64,000 nucleotides of DNA from a bacterium. GTDB lineage: Bacteria; SAR324; XYD2-FULL-50-16. Positions 45,549-54,942 of this stretch are shown piece after piece. Below the pieces are notes generated by a model. The model was not told the origin of the DNA, ran no database searches, and saw only the letters and a list, made by a program, of their open reading frames with translations. A program made the position numbers and the translations under genes. The stretch is from NCBI GenBank assembly GCA_018829445.1, contig JAHJTV010000093.1, positions 62,001-126,000 on the forward strand, read 5' to 3'. Position 1 is the first letter of the stretch; every line of letters begins with the position of its first letter.

Positions 45549-46322
45549 TGAGAGAAACAGACTTAAAACCTTTGTAAGATCTGTTTCGAGTAGAAGTGTT
45601 CAAATTCTTGAAAAAGGAGGGAAAAATCAATGCCGAGATTGTCCAGAAACTGATGGGCTGGAAACACTCTGGTTTCAGCGTTGATAATGGCGTGCGTATT
45701 TCAGAAAAAGATGAAAAAGGAAGAGAATCAGTCGTTCAATACATCATGAGAAACGTTTTCAGTGAAGGAAAGATCAAATATATCGAAAAATCCGAAAAAG
45801 TGATTTACCACGCCAAGCTGCAAAGATGGAAGTGAGAAGTGTAAAAGCTGAAACCGGCAGCGCCAAACAAAATTTCAAGGTCTATACTGCTGAAGAGTTT
45901 ATCGCTGCTATTACTCAACATATCCCTAAAAAATCGTTCCAGATGACCCGTTACTATGGCTTCTATTTAAACAAGTCACGAGGTCTCAGATTGAAAAACG
46001 AGGAAATTTTCCTAACAGACAAGGAGGGAGAAAAAATAAAGGAAAGGGATGTCGAAATCATTGATGTGTCAAGGCACCAGCCTAGGAAGGTACCCTCTTT
46101 AAAATGGAGAGAGTGCAAAAAAAAATCTGGAAAGATCATCCTTTGATTTGCCCTGAATGCTTGAGCGAGATGAAGATTATTTCTTTCATTGCTGAGGTCA
46201 ATATCATCAAAAAGATCCTCAAATATCTTGAACTTAGGGATGAGGAGTCCTCAAGAGACCCACCTGTCATGCCAGACATTCCGAATGAGAGCGTATATGC
46301 ACCCATCGATGATGGCTGGATG
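45505..46322 (+). pseudogene. IS91-family (Y2) transposase remnant
   Basis: C-terminal portions of an IS91-type rolling-circle transposase remain in pieces. The first is DGLFTGNGLFYVM, followed in frame by a stop (TAA near 45575) and LFRVEVFKFLKKEGKINAEI. Then come MGWKHSGFSVDNGVRIS and, after a frameshift near 45830, FKVYTAEEFIAAITQHIPKK with MTRYYGFYLNKSRGLR. After another shift near 46115 come HPLICPECLSEMKIISFI and YAPIDDGW. The N-terminal zinc finger and first catalytic region are absent. At least one stop and two frameshifts make it non-functional. Confidence 0.85.
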
Positions 46323-46545
46323 TTCGGACTTTTTAAGCTAAGTTTCCGCGAAAACACATTTCCGAAGAGTGATGAAGTTTGTTCGAGCACTCCAAAATTT
46401 CTAAGTTTTGTTACCCTGTCCCTCTTTCTTGTCCGTTTTCTACTGTTTTTTTGTCCTTCAGTACTCCGAAACGTCCTAAATTTTGTTGTCACTCCTCAAA
46501 CCGACTGGTAAATGACTTGACTCAGTAATAGCAAATTCTTACCCC

Positions 46546-46884
46546 CTAACGGGGCGTGCTAAAGACCTGATTATCAGAGGAGGACATAATATTGATCCGG
46601 CTGCTATCGAAGAGCCCCTGTATATGTTTGAAGGGATACAGGTTGCCGCCGCCGTTGGACGGCCAGATCCACATGCCGGAGAAGTCCCTGTCGCTTTTGT
46701 GCAGCTTCAAAAGGGTTCCTCCTTGACAGTCGATCAGATCAAAGAACATCTGAACAAAGTGATTGGTGAGCGAGCTGCCATTCCCAAGGATGTCTTCATT
46801 ATGGAGGAGATCCCTCTGACTCCGGTCGGAAAGATATTCAAGCCGACTTTGAGATGGGAAGCGATCAAAAAGCACTTCTTATAA
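46546..46884 (+). pseudogene. Acyl-CoA synthetase (AMP-binding) C-terminal fragment
   Basis: 113 codons from LTGRAKDLIIRGGHNIDPAAIEE to the stop match the C-terminal domain of the acyl/AMP-forming synthetase family. The hinge GRAKDLIIRGG and the catalytic Lys in PLTPVGKIFKPTLR are both present. The large adenylation domain is missing; upstream sequence is IS91-type debris. It looks like the tail of a gene destroyed by the mobile-element insertion, and the rest may lie elsewhere in the genome. Confidence 0.85.
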
Positions 46885-46890
46885 ATGACC

Positions 46891-46980
46891 GTTCTAACAA
46901 CAAGCTAATGGTGTTGCTTGCGGGAAGTTAAGCGCCAGCATTGGACGCAAGTAATTCCATCAGCTTGGCGGGCTAAGGGC
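46891..46980 (+). repeat. attC-like imperfect hairpin
   Basis: GTTCTAAC at 46891-46898 starts a structure whose arms AAGCTAATGG and CCATCAGCTT pair with one mismatch, with an inner CTTGCG/CGCAAG pair. It ends CAGCTTGGCG, as many attC sites do just before the final GTT box. That final box is degenerate here (GGCTAAG). It directly follows the synthetase fragment, so it may be a decayed cassette site or a terminator-like hairpin. Confidence 0.4.
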
Positions 46981-47039
46981 AAAACCTACTGAATAGTTAC
47001 GTATTTTGATGCATTTCCGACAACTCTTCTGTTTCTGCC

Positions 47040-47300
47040 TTGAGAGAAGAGAGTGGCAAAGCAGATCAGGAAGGCTTACTGGAAGTACTTGAGACTGGAG
47101 AAGATTTGGAGACTACTATTCATCTCCTGAGATGGGGTTTTCAGCATCCAAATAGAGCAGGCATTTTAATGCTTTATCAAAATGACAAATTGATAAAGGA
47201 AACCTATTCTGCAGTTTTGAAAAACGCTCGTTCCATGAAAGGCATAAACAAGATGGTAGCAGATTTTGTGATTCGAAAACGGTTTGAACTTATCGATTGA
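47040..47300 (+). CDS. Unrecognised 86-codon open frame
   Basis: A protein-like frame (IHLLRWGFQHPNRAGILMLYQND, then MKGINKMVADFVIRKRFELID) starting at a TTG. The frame is open upstream as far as a TGA near 46999. There is no ribosome site, and the block lies between mobile debris and the sugar locus, so it may be the C-terminal piece of a broken gene. I do not recognise the family. Confidence 0.35.
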   Translation: MREESGKADQEGLLEVLETGEDLETTIHLLRWGFQHPNRAGILMLYQNDKLIKETYSAVLKNARSMKGINKMVADFVIRKRFELID

Positions 47301-47406
47301 TACAACAATTGCTTGTCATTCTAAAGTTGTTTCCCGCTTTTCGTAGTGTGAACGAATTGATTTAGCGGGACATTTTCCTGAACTGGTAAATATTGACTTA
47401 CTATTC

Positions 47407-48174
47407 TCAAGCCTCAGCAACAATTACTTCTATTCCTTTTGCTTCAAATGCTGCTTTATCTTCCGGTTTTATGTCTTGATCGACAATAAAAGCATCGACT
47501 TTTTCTACATCACATAACGGAGCCAGCATTGTTTTTCCGATTTTCTGGGAATCCGCTACCAGATATATTTTCTCAGCGGAATTTATCATGGCACGTTTTA
47601 CATTGATATCGTTAAACCCTGGGAAAGTCAGCCCACCGCTTATTGAAACAGCACCAACCGCTAAAAAAAGTTTGGAGATATGGATCTGTTCAAAAAACTC
47701 AGCAGCTTTCTCTCCTGTCAGTGATAGAGTGGGAGCTTTAAACTCACCACCTGTAACAATGACAGTTATGGAAGGATTACTACCTAAGAGTAGAGCAATA
47801 TTCAAAGAATTAGTAACAACTGTGATGTTCTTTTTTTCTAAAATATTCTTTGCAATTTCAGTTGTTGTCGATCCTGAATCCAACACAATTGAATCCCTTT
47901 CCTCTATAAACTCAGCTGCTTTTACACCGATTGCAGCTTTTTTATCCATATTCACCATATGATGTAAGGAAAGGGATCTTACTTTGGTGGAGAAGTCTTT
48001 AATTTGAGCACCACCGTGCTCACGAGTGATATGATTATCGGCCTCAAGTTTTTCCAGGTCTTGTCTGATAGTTGGTTCTGAAACGTTAAATGTTTCACTC
48101 AGTGCCTTTACACGGGCGCTGCCTTCCTCCTCTAAGAGGTCTAAAATTTTTTGACGTCGTTGCTTAGCAAGCAT
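47407..48174 (-). CDS. DeoR-family transcriptional regulator
   Basis: A 255-residue sugar-responsive repressor. The winged helix reads RRQKILDLLEEEGSARVKALSETFNVSEPTIRQDLEKLE. The C-terminal effector domain has the phosphate-binding D-S-G-S-T-T motif (IVLDSGSTTTEIAKNI), VTGGEFKAPTLSLTG and VADSQKIG. Its ligand is likely a sugar phosphate of the adjoining pathway. It is the last gene of the minus-strand sugar operon, 51 bp after the isomerase. The phased TTCG repeats at 55226-55260 are its likely operator. Confidence 0.92.
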   Translation of the reverse strand: MLAKQRRQKILDLLEEEGSARVKALSETFNVSEPTIRQDLEKLEADNHITREHGGAQIKDFSTKVRSLSLHHMVNMDKKAAIGVKAAEFIEERDSIVLDSGSTTTEIAKNILEKKNITVVTNSLNIALLLGSNPSITVIVTGGEFKAPTLSLTGEKAAEFFEQIHISKLFLAVGAVSISGGLTFPGFNDINVKRAMINSAEKIYLVADSQKIGKTMLAPLCDVEKVDAFIVDQDIKPEDKAAFEAKGIEVIVAEA

Positions 48175-48225
48175 TTTATTTTAAGATTGGAGATTCAACG
48201 AAATTTATTTTTAACTAGTGTCCCT

Positions 48226-49653
48226 CTATTCATTATGATTATACAAATTCCAAGACAGATATTTTGATACTGCTTCATCGACAATTTCCGCCCAGGAGCC
48301 TCTCACCATTGCTACATGATGTTCAAATCCTTCCTGGCACATATATTTTAATAATTTCTGAAGATTTGGAATCCGACATACGGCTATTCCACCGTCCATA
48401 TTAAATTCATCATCTGTGAAATCACCTTGCCCCAGATACGACTTGATACATCCTTTTGTATCATCTGTTGAAATTCTAAAATATGTCAATGGTCCTTTTA
48501 CAACATGACCTTTGATAGCACCAAAGCAGTTCTCTCTACCTAAGGTTTCACCTAAGATATCAAGATTAGAAATTTCGATTTCCTGCCCCATAAAGCTTTT
48601 GGGATAGTTACTACAGTGAGTACAGACACACATATTTGTGTCATTCCCAAAATTGTTATTCCAATCCAAAAATCCAGGCGCCTTACCAGACGCAAGCAGC
48701 AGAGTGTACATGGAAACTGCACCAGCAACATCTACTTCGCATGCACTAGGTGAAAGATTTTCACCCATCATGCTCATTGAAAGACACGTGGCGCATCCAT
48801 AATTATTTTGAACACTTTCCCAGCATTGTATCGCACTTGCGTCACATTCATTTTCTGCCATCCAGTTGTCAATGGCGACAGACAACTTAGCCTGCTTTAA
48901 GATATTTTTATGATTAATAGATTTTGGAATATGCCCATAATTTTGAATGGCTTCCAACTTTTTTGCAATTTCAGTTGCTGAGTCATCAAACTTCGTGGCA
49001 GCGCCTATAATTTCGGATAGGTCTACTGTCACAACTGTAATCCCTGTTGTCTGCAGCAATTTCTCACTAAATCGTGTTGTTTGAAATGGTGCCGGGCGTG
49101 CTCCAATCGCTCCAATCCTTGCGCTTCTCAATCCATTAACGGTACGACAGATATTCGCAAATCGATTGATATCATTGGCAAACAGATCAGAGTCAATATC
49201 ACTCGTATGTGTTGTTGTATCTGTGAATTTAATCCCATATTGATAGAGATTATTGCATACAGACAGTTTTCCGCAAAAGGCGTCTCGCCGGTTTTTTACA
49301 TCAACTTTGTCAATTTCATCATTACATGCCTGAACCAACACGGGCACATTCAGTTTTGCCATATCAAGCGTTTGTACGATTCCTAACTCATCGCCAAAAT
49401 TAGGTAGAATAACAATCACGCCATCGATGATATCTCTGTTTTCACAAAATAATTTAGCATATTTCTTAGCATCAGCAAGTGATTCAACAGCACCGTTAGG
49501 TGTATCTGTCACATCCAAAATCACTGAGTTATACCCCAGTGCTTGAATTTTGGAGATGATTTTTTTCCTCTGCTCAGCCACTAACAAAGGATTGAAGAAT
49601 GCCCTGGTTCCAACTAAAACGCCAAAAGTAATTTTTTTGTCTATTTTTCTCAT
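48226..49653 (-). CDS. L-fucose/L-arabinose isomerase-family protein
   Basis: A 475-residue isomerase of the FucI/AraA superfamily, which interconverts aldoses and ketoses with a divalent metal. The N-terminal domain (GVLVGTRAFFNPLLVAEQRKK) and middle domain (ARIGAIGARPAPFQTTRFSE) look typical. CWESVQNNYGCATCLSMSMM and EVDVAGAVSMYTLLLASG carry probable metal and substrate residues. I start at the ATG at 49653, preceded by AAGGAG, because the longer frame to 49731 would overlap rbsC by 56 bp. The substrate is unknown. It would convert the imported sugar to a ketose for the FGGY kinase encoded at 57292. Confidence 0.85.
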   Translation of the reverse strand: MRKIDKKITFGVLVGTRAFFNPLLVAEQRKKIISKIQALGYNSVILDVTDTPNGAVESLADAKKYAKLFCENRDIIDGVIVILPNFGDELGIVQTLDMAKLNVPVLVQACNDEIDKVDVKNRRDAFCGKLSVCNNLYQYGIKFTDTTTHTSDIDSDLFANDINRFANICRTVNGLRSARIGAIGARPAPFQTTRFSEKLLQTTGITVVTVDLSEIIGAATKFDDSATEIAKKLEAIQNYGHIPKSINHKNILKQAKLSVAIDNWMAENECDASAIQCWESVQNNYGCATCLSMSMMGENLSPSACEVDVAGAVSMYTLLLASGKAPGFLDWNNNFGNDTNMCVCTHCSNYPKSFMGQEIEISNLDILGETLGRENCFGAIKGHVVKGPLTYFRISTDDTKGCIKSYLGQGDFTDDEFNMDGGIAVCRIPNLQKLLKYMCQEGFEHHVAMVRGSWAEIVDEAVSKYLSWNLYNHNE

Positions 49654-49675
49654 TGTGGGACTCCTTATTCTTAAT

Positions 49676-50707
49676 TTATCCTTCCAAAGTTGCTTTTGCC
49701 TGCGCTTTGATTTGAATTTGATCAATGACAACTGCAGCGATGATTACAATGCCTTTGATAACCATCTGCCAGAATGAGCTGACTCCCATCATGACCAAAC
49801 CGTCCCCCAGCACACCAATAACAAATGCTCCAACGATTGTACCACCAATGGTTCCAATTCCTCCCATAAGAGATGTACCACCCAAAACAACGGCGGCTAT
49901 CGCATTTAATTCAAAAGTATTTCCGCTGAGTGGATGAGAGGCTACTAACTGAGATGCTATCACAAGTCCGGCAATTGCAGAGCAAAAACCCGAAAACATG
50001 TAAACAAGAATCTTGACTTTTTTTACTTTTACACCTGATAGTTTAGCTGCATTCTCATTTCCACCAACCGCATATATGTGTCTTCCCAAAGGGGTTTTCA
50101 TTGCAACATAAGCTGCTACCAAACCAACAATTATCATTAACCAGATTGAAATTGGAATTCCGATAAAGGTTCCTGTTCCCAATGTGGGAAACCCCGTGTT
50201 ACCAAATTCTGTTTTTCCTACAAGGTTGGAAAAAGTTTTCCCATCTGAAGATAGCAAAGCAGCTCCCCTGGCAATATAGAGCATACCTAAAGTGCCAATA
50301 AATGGGGCTACATTGAATTTTGTTATGATTATACCGTTAATACCACCAATAAATGTTCCCAACAGTAAGGTGATCAGTATGATTGCTCCAACATTAAAAT
50401 AAACCGTGACGCCGAACATAGGTAAAATCAAACCTTCATTTATTAAGAAACCAGCCGTCATACCTGCAAGACCTACAATTGACCCCACCGATAAATCGAT
50501 TCCACCGGTGATAATCACAAACGTCATACCTATCGCTAAAAAAGCATTGATCGCAACATGTTTGGACATAATAACCAGATTGCCCATTGATAAAAAATTA
50601 GGGACTAAAATACCAAAAAATATAGTAATTACAATTAAAGCGATGAATGTCCTGAGTTTTAATACCAACATTGTCAAAGACTTCTTATTTGACTTTTTTT
50701 CAACCAT
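49676..50707 (-). CDS. Ribose-type sugar ABC transporter permease
   Basis: A 343-residue, about ten-helix permease of the RbsC/BPD_transp_2 family. ITGGIDLSVGSIVGLAGMTAG, NGIIITKFNVAPFIGTLGML and the C-terminal VVLGGTSLMGGIGTIGGTIVGA are the family signatures. GGAGG precedes the ATG at good spacing. It lies between the ATPase and the isomerase genes. With the ATPase (50796) and binding protein (54004) it forms a complete monosaccharide importer. Confidence 0.93.
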   Translation of the reverse strand: MVEKKSNKKSLTMLVLKLRTFIALIVITIFFGILVPNFLSMGNLVIMSKHVAINAFLAIGMTFVIITGGIDLSVGSIVGLAGMTAGFLINEGLILPMFGVTVYFNVGAIILITLLLGTFIGGINGIIITKFNVAPFIGTLGMLYIARGAALLSSDGKTFSNLVGKTEFGNTGFPTLGTGTFIGIPISIWLMIIVGLVAAYVAMKTPLGRHIYAVGGNENAAKLSGVKVKKVKILVYMFSGFCSAIAGLVIASQLVASHPLSGNTFELNAIAAVVLGGTSLMGGIGTIGGTIVGAFVIGVLGDGLVMMGVSSFWQMVIKGIVIIAAVVIDQIQIKAQAKATLEG

Positions 50708-50795
50708 GTAAAACCTCCATACTGTTCTGATGTAAATTTGGGCTACATCTAATTATAAGCTACTGATAAAATGAAGAAAAATAATGACCTTGAAG

Positions 50796-52361
50796 TTACC
50801 CTGCTAAAGGAGTCTCTAATTTATGTCCAATAGCGGAAGCATTCACCAAGATTTCTTCCGTAGCCTCTTGCCTGTCAAACTCACCGGTTATTTTTCCTTT
50901 GGACATCACAATGATGCGGTCTGAGATGGAAAGAATTTCTTTAAGCTCCGTGGTTACGAATAAAATCCCTAATCCCTTTTCAGCTAAATCGTTCATGATT
51001 TTAAAAACATCCGTTTTCGCCCCCACATCGATTCCCCGCCCTGGTTCATCCATCAACAGCACTTTAGGAGATGTCAAAAGAGCTTTTCCAATGACTACCT
51101 TTTGTTGATTTCCTCCACTCAAAGAGCTAACAACCACTTGAGGTGATGAGACTTTAATGGAAATATCATTAATGCATTTCTCAACACTCGCCTTCACTTT
51201 CTTTGCTAAGATATGGAAACCTTTTAAATATGCCCATAAGCTGGACAATGTCATATTGTCTGTTACTGACATAACTTGAATTAGACCTTCGCGCTGTCGA
51301 TCTTCAGGAATCAGTGCCATCCCCTTTTGAATACGCTGGACAACAGAGCTTTTACTTATATCTTGCCCGTCAAGAATTATGGTCCCTTTCGCTTCAGCTT
51401 CAAGCCCCATAAGACAATCAAATAACTCTGAACGCCCCGCGCCCATCAAGCCATATAGTCCTACTATTTCACCCGCTTTCAGGCTAATGGAAACATGATC
51501 GACTGTAAATCCTCCTCCTTGCCTGGAAAGACAAACATTTTCAACGTTTAAAACTTCCTTGTCCTGGGCTTTATTAGTATGGTTGATTTTCTTTTCAGCG
51601 CTTTCTCCCACCATTTTTTCAACGATCCATTGAACATCAATGTTTTTAATTTCCGCTTCCGCCTCTAACTTGCCATCTCTTAAAACAGTAATGTAATCAC
51701 CGATTTGAATAAGTTCCTCCAATCTGTGAGAAATATAGATGATTGAAACACCTCTTGCTTTTAGCTCATTAATCATTTTAAACAGAATCGACACTTCTGC
51801 TGAGCTCAAAGCAGAAGAAGGTTCATCCATGATCAATATGTTGACATCTTGGGACAAGGCTTTTGCAATCTCCACAATTTGCTGTTGCCCAATTCTCAAG
51901 TTTGAGACAAGTTCTTTAGGGTCTATGGCCTGTTCGAGTTGCTTCATTAACGCTTTGGTTCTCAAGATTTGTTCCTGATGATCGATCAAGGGACCTTTGC
52001 TGCGAATTTCCCTCGCCATAAAAATATTTTCAGCTATATTCAAATTGGGAAACAGGTTAAGTTCCTGATAGACGATACCAATGCCGTATTTTGCCGCATC
52101 ATCGACATTCCTAATGACTATTTCCTCATCTTCCAACAATAGCTTTCCACTTGTGATCTCAATGGCACCCGCAATAATCTTCATTAAAGTGGATTTGCCA
52201 GCTCCGTTTTCCCCAACTAAAACATTTACTTTTCCTCGATACACATTGAAATCCACTTGATTCAATGCAAGTGTTCCGGGATATTTTTTGGATACTTGCC
52301 TGGCCTTTAAGATGATGTCTAATTTGTCTGATTCTTTCTTCACGCTTCTACTCTCATTCAT
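50796..52361 (-). CDS. Ribose-type sugar ABC transporter ATPase, two domains
   Basis: A 521-residue protein with two fused nucleotide-binding domains, as in RbsA/XylG. The N-domain has Walker A GENGAGKSTLMK, signature LRIGQQQIVEIAKAL and Walker B ILIMDEPSSAL. The C-domain Walker A is the usual degenerate form (GLMGAGRSELFDCLMG), with LSGGNQQKVVIGKAL and LLMDEPGRGIDVG. A GGGAG ribosome site precedes the ATG. It powers import together with the RbsC-type permease downstream. Confidence 0.94.
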   Translation of the reverse strand: MNESRSVKKESDKLDIILKARQVSKKYPGTLALNQVDFNVYRGKVNVLVGENGAGKSTLMKIIAGAIEITSGKLLLEDEEIVIRNVDDAAKYGIGIVYQELNLFPNLNIAENIFMAREIRSKGPLIDHQEQILRTKALMKQLEQAIDPKELVSNLRIGQQQIVEIAKALSQDVNILIMDEPSSALSSAEVSILFKMINELKARGVSIIYISHRLEELIQIGDYITVLRDGKLEAEAEIKNIDVQWIVEKMVGESAEKKINHTNKAQDKEVLNVENVCLSRQGGGFTVDHVSISLKAGEIVGLYGLMGAGRSELFDCLMGLEAEAKGTIILDGQDISKSSVVQRIQKGMALIPEDRQREGLIQVMSVTDNMTLSSLWAYLKGFHILAKKVKASVEKCINDISIKVSSPQVVVSSLSGGNQQKVVIGKALLTSPKVLLMDEPGRGIDVGAKTDVFKIMNDLAEKGLGILFVTTELKEILSISDRIIVMSKGKITGEFDRQEATEEILVNASAIGHKLETPLAG

Positions 52362-52370
52362 TATTTCTCC

Positions 52371-53090
52371 CTATTTAACCTCAAGTTTTACCGGCGTAAT
52401 CAAAACTTTACTTGAATAGGGAACCTGGGTGAATGCCCCTTCGAAATAAATATCTTTTCCAACAATAGTTTCCCGATCAAACTTTGATAGTTCTGTATCA
52501 TATGCCTTTCGATTTAACGCATTCGCCAATTGGGCATATTCAATCTGATTTGTGAACATACCGAATGTTACAAAATCTAATGCGTCTCTTATTGAAGACC
52601 CCTTGATGACAGGTCCAATTTGTATTATCGCATCTTTCTTCCCATCCATTGGTTCAAGGTCAATTTCCATGACCGCTGCTTGAGATTTTGTTTTTGCTTT
52701 AATAATTGTGCCAGTGCCTTTTACCTTGAAAGTCCAGGGACTACCCTCAGTCTTTTCCCGGTATCCATAGGTTATTCCAGCTTTTTCCGGGTCATTTTCA
52801 TACACGGTTAATATTTTTTTTAAATCGATCGATTCTGTTTGGAAGTAGGGAACCACTTTGCTATCCCAAATACCAGATACATATTCTTCCGCTTTAAATG
52901 TATCATCGACGAAATATATATCCAATTTGGAGTCGTCCTTTTCATCCTCTTCATTATCAACAACCGTGCAAGATGAAGAGGCAAGAATAAGAAAAGACAA
53001 ACAAAATATAGCTATTGTTAACACCGTGTTTTTTAGAGATTTGCGTTTTGTTTTTCTCAGTCGTATCATCAACTCGTTGATTACTTGCAT
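52371..53090 (-). CDS. DUF2291 periplasmic lipoprotein-like protein
   Basis: A protein of 239 residues matching the DUF2291 group, often found in operons with ribose-type importers. A signal segment (LTIAIFCLSFLILASSSC) ends at a Cys that could be lipidated. The mature part has VVPYFQTESIDLKKIL and a C-terminal KDIYFEGAFTQVPYSSKVLITPVKLEV strand typical of the group. I begin at the ATG at 53090, where GGGAG lies 8-12 bases upstream; the frame extends to 53135. It ends 9 bp before the ATPase gene. Its exact function is unknown, probably in import. Confidence 0.8.
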   Translation of the reverse strand: MQVINELMIRLRKTKRKSLKNTVLTIAIFCLSFLILASSSCTVVDNEEDEKDDSKLDIYFVDDTFKAEEYVSGIWDSKVVPYFQTESIDLKKILTVYENDPEKAGITYGYREKTEGSPWTFKVKGTGTIIKAKTKSQAAVMEIDLEPMDGKKDAIIQIGPVIKGSSIRDALDFVTFGMFTNQIEYAQLANALNRKAYDTELSKFDRETIVGKDIYFEGAFTQVPYSSKVLITPVKLEVK

Positions 53091-53424
53091 AGATATTTCT
53101 CCCAATTTGTTTGGGTTGTTAAATATATTTTTCAAAAACGCTGACAGTATTAGTTTTGTTTATGAAACCTTGGGAGATTTCACAGCAAAGAGTTTTCTTT
53201 GTTTCATCTGACCAGTAATAAATGTCCGCTTTATATTTATAATATTTACAAACTTGTTACAGCTTAATTTTGGCAATAATCTTCTGGAAAGCGTCTTTTG
53301 GATCTTCCAGACAATTTGTGCTTGGTTCACTGAATTGCTTAAATTTCGATTCTTTTTTATTGAATTACCAGAATAATAAGTGGTTGCAAAGCTTCTTCCA
53401 GATTGAAAGTCTACCAAACAACTT

Positions 53425-53613
53425 CTAATAATGGAGAAATTCATGGATATCATTCCGTATATTCAGGATAATGTTCTTCATTTCTATCAAATCTTCGGTT
53501 GTTTTTTTTTCTATTTGATATTCAAAATAGTCTTCCATAATGTGATACCAATCCAAACCGAGATGATTCAAAGCTGAGATCATTTCGATTAATAATTTTT
53601 CTCTATCTTTCAT
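53425..53613 (-). CDS. Small acidic hypothetical protein
   Basis: A 62-residue frame (LLIEMISALNHLGLDWYHIMEDYFEY, then TTEDLIEMKNIILNIRNDIHEFLHY) predicted to be helical. It has an AGAAG-like ribosome site and lies in line between the DUF2291 and binding-protein genes. I know no family. It could be a small accessory protein of the sugar locus. The 289 bp after it (53136-53424) hold nothing else I can support. Confidence 0.45.
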   Translation of the reverse strand: MKDREKLLIEMISALNHLGLDWYHIMEDYFEYQIEKKTTEDLIEMKNIILNIRNDIHEFLHY

Positions 53614-53868
53614 TTTACTTCTCTTGCTTTTTAAAATGGAAACCTAGAAAAAAATCAAAAAGAACACATTGTAGCCCGTGACTTTAAACTACAGATAGTT
53701 AAGTATTCAATTTCCACAGTATCAAATGGTTGGATGAACCTATATTGTTGAACCACAGTGATTAATCGCAAGTACTAAATCAAGTGTTTGAGATTGTGAG
53801 TCCATGGTATTGTTTTTGGTGAAATGCTGAAAAACCTTATAAAAACTGGCGGTAGGGTAAAAAATTAT

Positions 53869-53960
53869 AAGAAGTAATCCCCTTACACCCAAAAAGTGAT
53901 TTGATTTTGGCGCCAAGAAGTAATTGCCTTACACATAAACAGTGATTTAACTTTGGCGCT
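53869..53960. repeat. Two tandem 46-bp repeats
   Basis: Unit 1 (53869-53914) and unit 2 (53915-53960) start AAGAAGTAAT, share CCTTACAC and AGTGATTT, and end TTTGGCGC. They differ at about eight to ten positions and abut exactly; the junction forms the palindrome TTGGCGCCAA. They lie just past the stop of the binding-protein gene, in the 390-bp gap 53614-54003, which is otherwise featureless. Confidence 0.75.
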
Positions 53961-54003
53961 AACCTGCCATAACAATCTCTTGACGCCTGGGGGAGTTTAG
54001 TTT

Positions 54004-54942
54004 CTATTTCATTCCAAAAGTCTCTAAACGATGAGCATTTTCCTTATTAATAAGAACACAGTCCATCAATTGTTTTTCTTTAGCCGGTTTTTTACCTGTT
54101 GTTAGATAAGTATGTGCTTGTTCAACAGCCAATTCAGCTTCACGGAAAGCAGGTTGAAGAACAGTAGCTTTGATATCACCGGCTAAAATGGAATCTCTAA
54201 CCTCGTTAGAACCATCAAATCCAACTACAATAACATTTCCTTTCCCAGCAGCTTTCAATGCAGCCATTGCACCCATTGCCATTGTATCGTTTCCACAGAT
54301 TACACCTTTGATGTTTGGATGCGCTTGAAGGATTGTCTCCATTTTTTCAAAACCTTCTGTTTGACTCCAATTGGCACTTTGTCGAGCTACCATTTTTAAT
54401 CCAGGATACTGATCAATTACATCATGATACCCTTTGGAGCGAATTCCAGCGTTAGTATCTGATTCTCTTCCCACTAATTCAACATATGTTCCCTCTTCAT
54501 CCATCAAAGAAACGAATTCTTCCGCACCAAGTTGAGCCCCTTGGTAATTGTTTGAAACGATTTGTGCTAAAGCAACACCTGAAGCATTGATTTCGCGGTC
54601 AATTAAAAAAGAAGGTATTCCAGCGTCCTTAGCCTTCTTTACAGCAGCAATTGTTGCATCAGCACCTGCGTTATCAAGGATAATTGCAGAGGCATCTCTG
54701 GCAATAGCTGTATCAAACAATTCATTCTGTTTGTTAACATCATCATCATGAACTAAAACCAATGTACTATATCCAAGCGATTCAGCTTTCAGCCGAGCAC
54801 CATCAGCTTCTGATTTAAAGAAGGGATTATCGTGGGGAGGAGTAATGATAACAATCAATTTTGATTTTGCAGAAGCAAAAGCCATGGAAGAAACCATCAG
54901 CAACACAGCTAACGTTGTAACTATTTTTGCGAGCTTTCTCAT
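54004..54942 (-). CDS. Ribose-type sugar-binding periplasmic protein
   Basis: A 312-residue type 1 periplasmic binding protein. A signal peptide (IVTTLAVLLMVSSMAFASA) is followed by IVIITPPHDNPFFKSEADGARLKAES, AIILDNAGADATIAAVKKAKDAG and IPSFLIDREI. ICGNDTMAMGAMAALKAAGK and VVGFDGSNEVRDSI are typical of RbsB-like proteins. A GAGAGG ribosome site precedes the ATG. It is the first gene of the minus-strand operon, so it should be expressed most strongly. It delivers the sugar to the permease encoded downstream. Confidence 0.94.
   Translation of the reverse strand: MRKLAKIVTTLAVLLMVSSMAFASAKSKLIVIITPPHDNPFFKSEADGARLKAESLGYSTLVLVHDDDVNKQNELFDTAIARDASAIILDNAGADATIAAVKKAKDAGIPSFLIDREINASGVALAQIVSNNYQGAQLGAEEFVSLMDEEGTYVELVGRESDTNAGIRSKGYHDVIDQYPGLKMVARQSANWSQTEGFEKMETILQAHPNIKGVICGNDTMAMGAMAALKAAGKGNVIVVGFDGSNEVRDSILAGDIKATVLQPAFREAELAVEQAHTYLTTGKKPAKEKQLMDCVLINKENAHRLETFGMK

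Noticed and set aside
53869..53960. CRISPR array
   Set aside because: Only two abutting repeats without spacers and no cas genes anywhere in the window.
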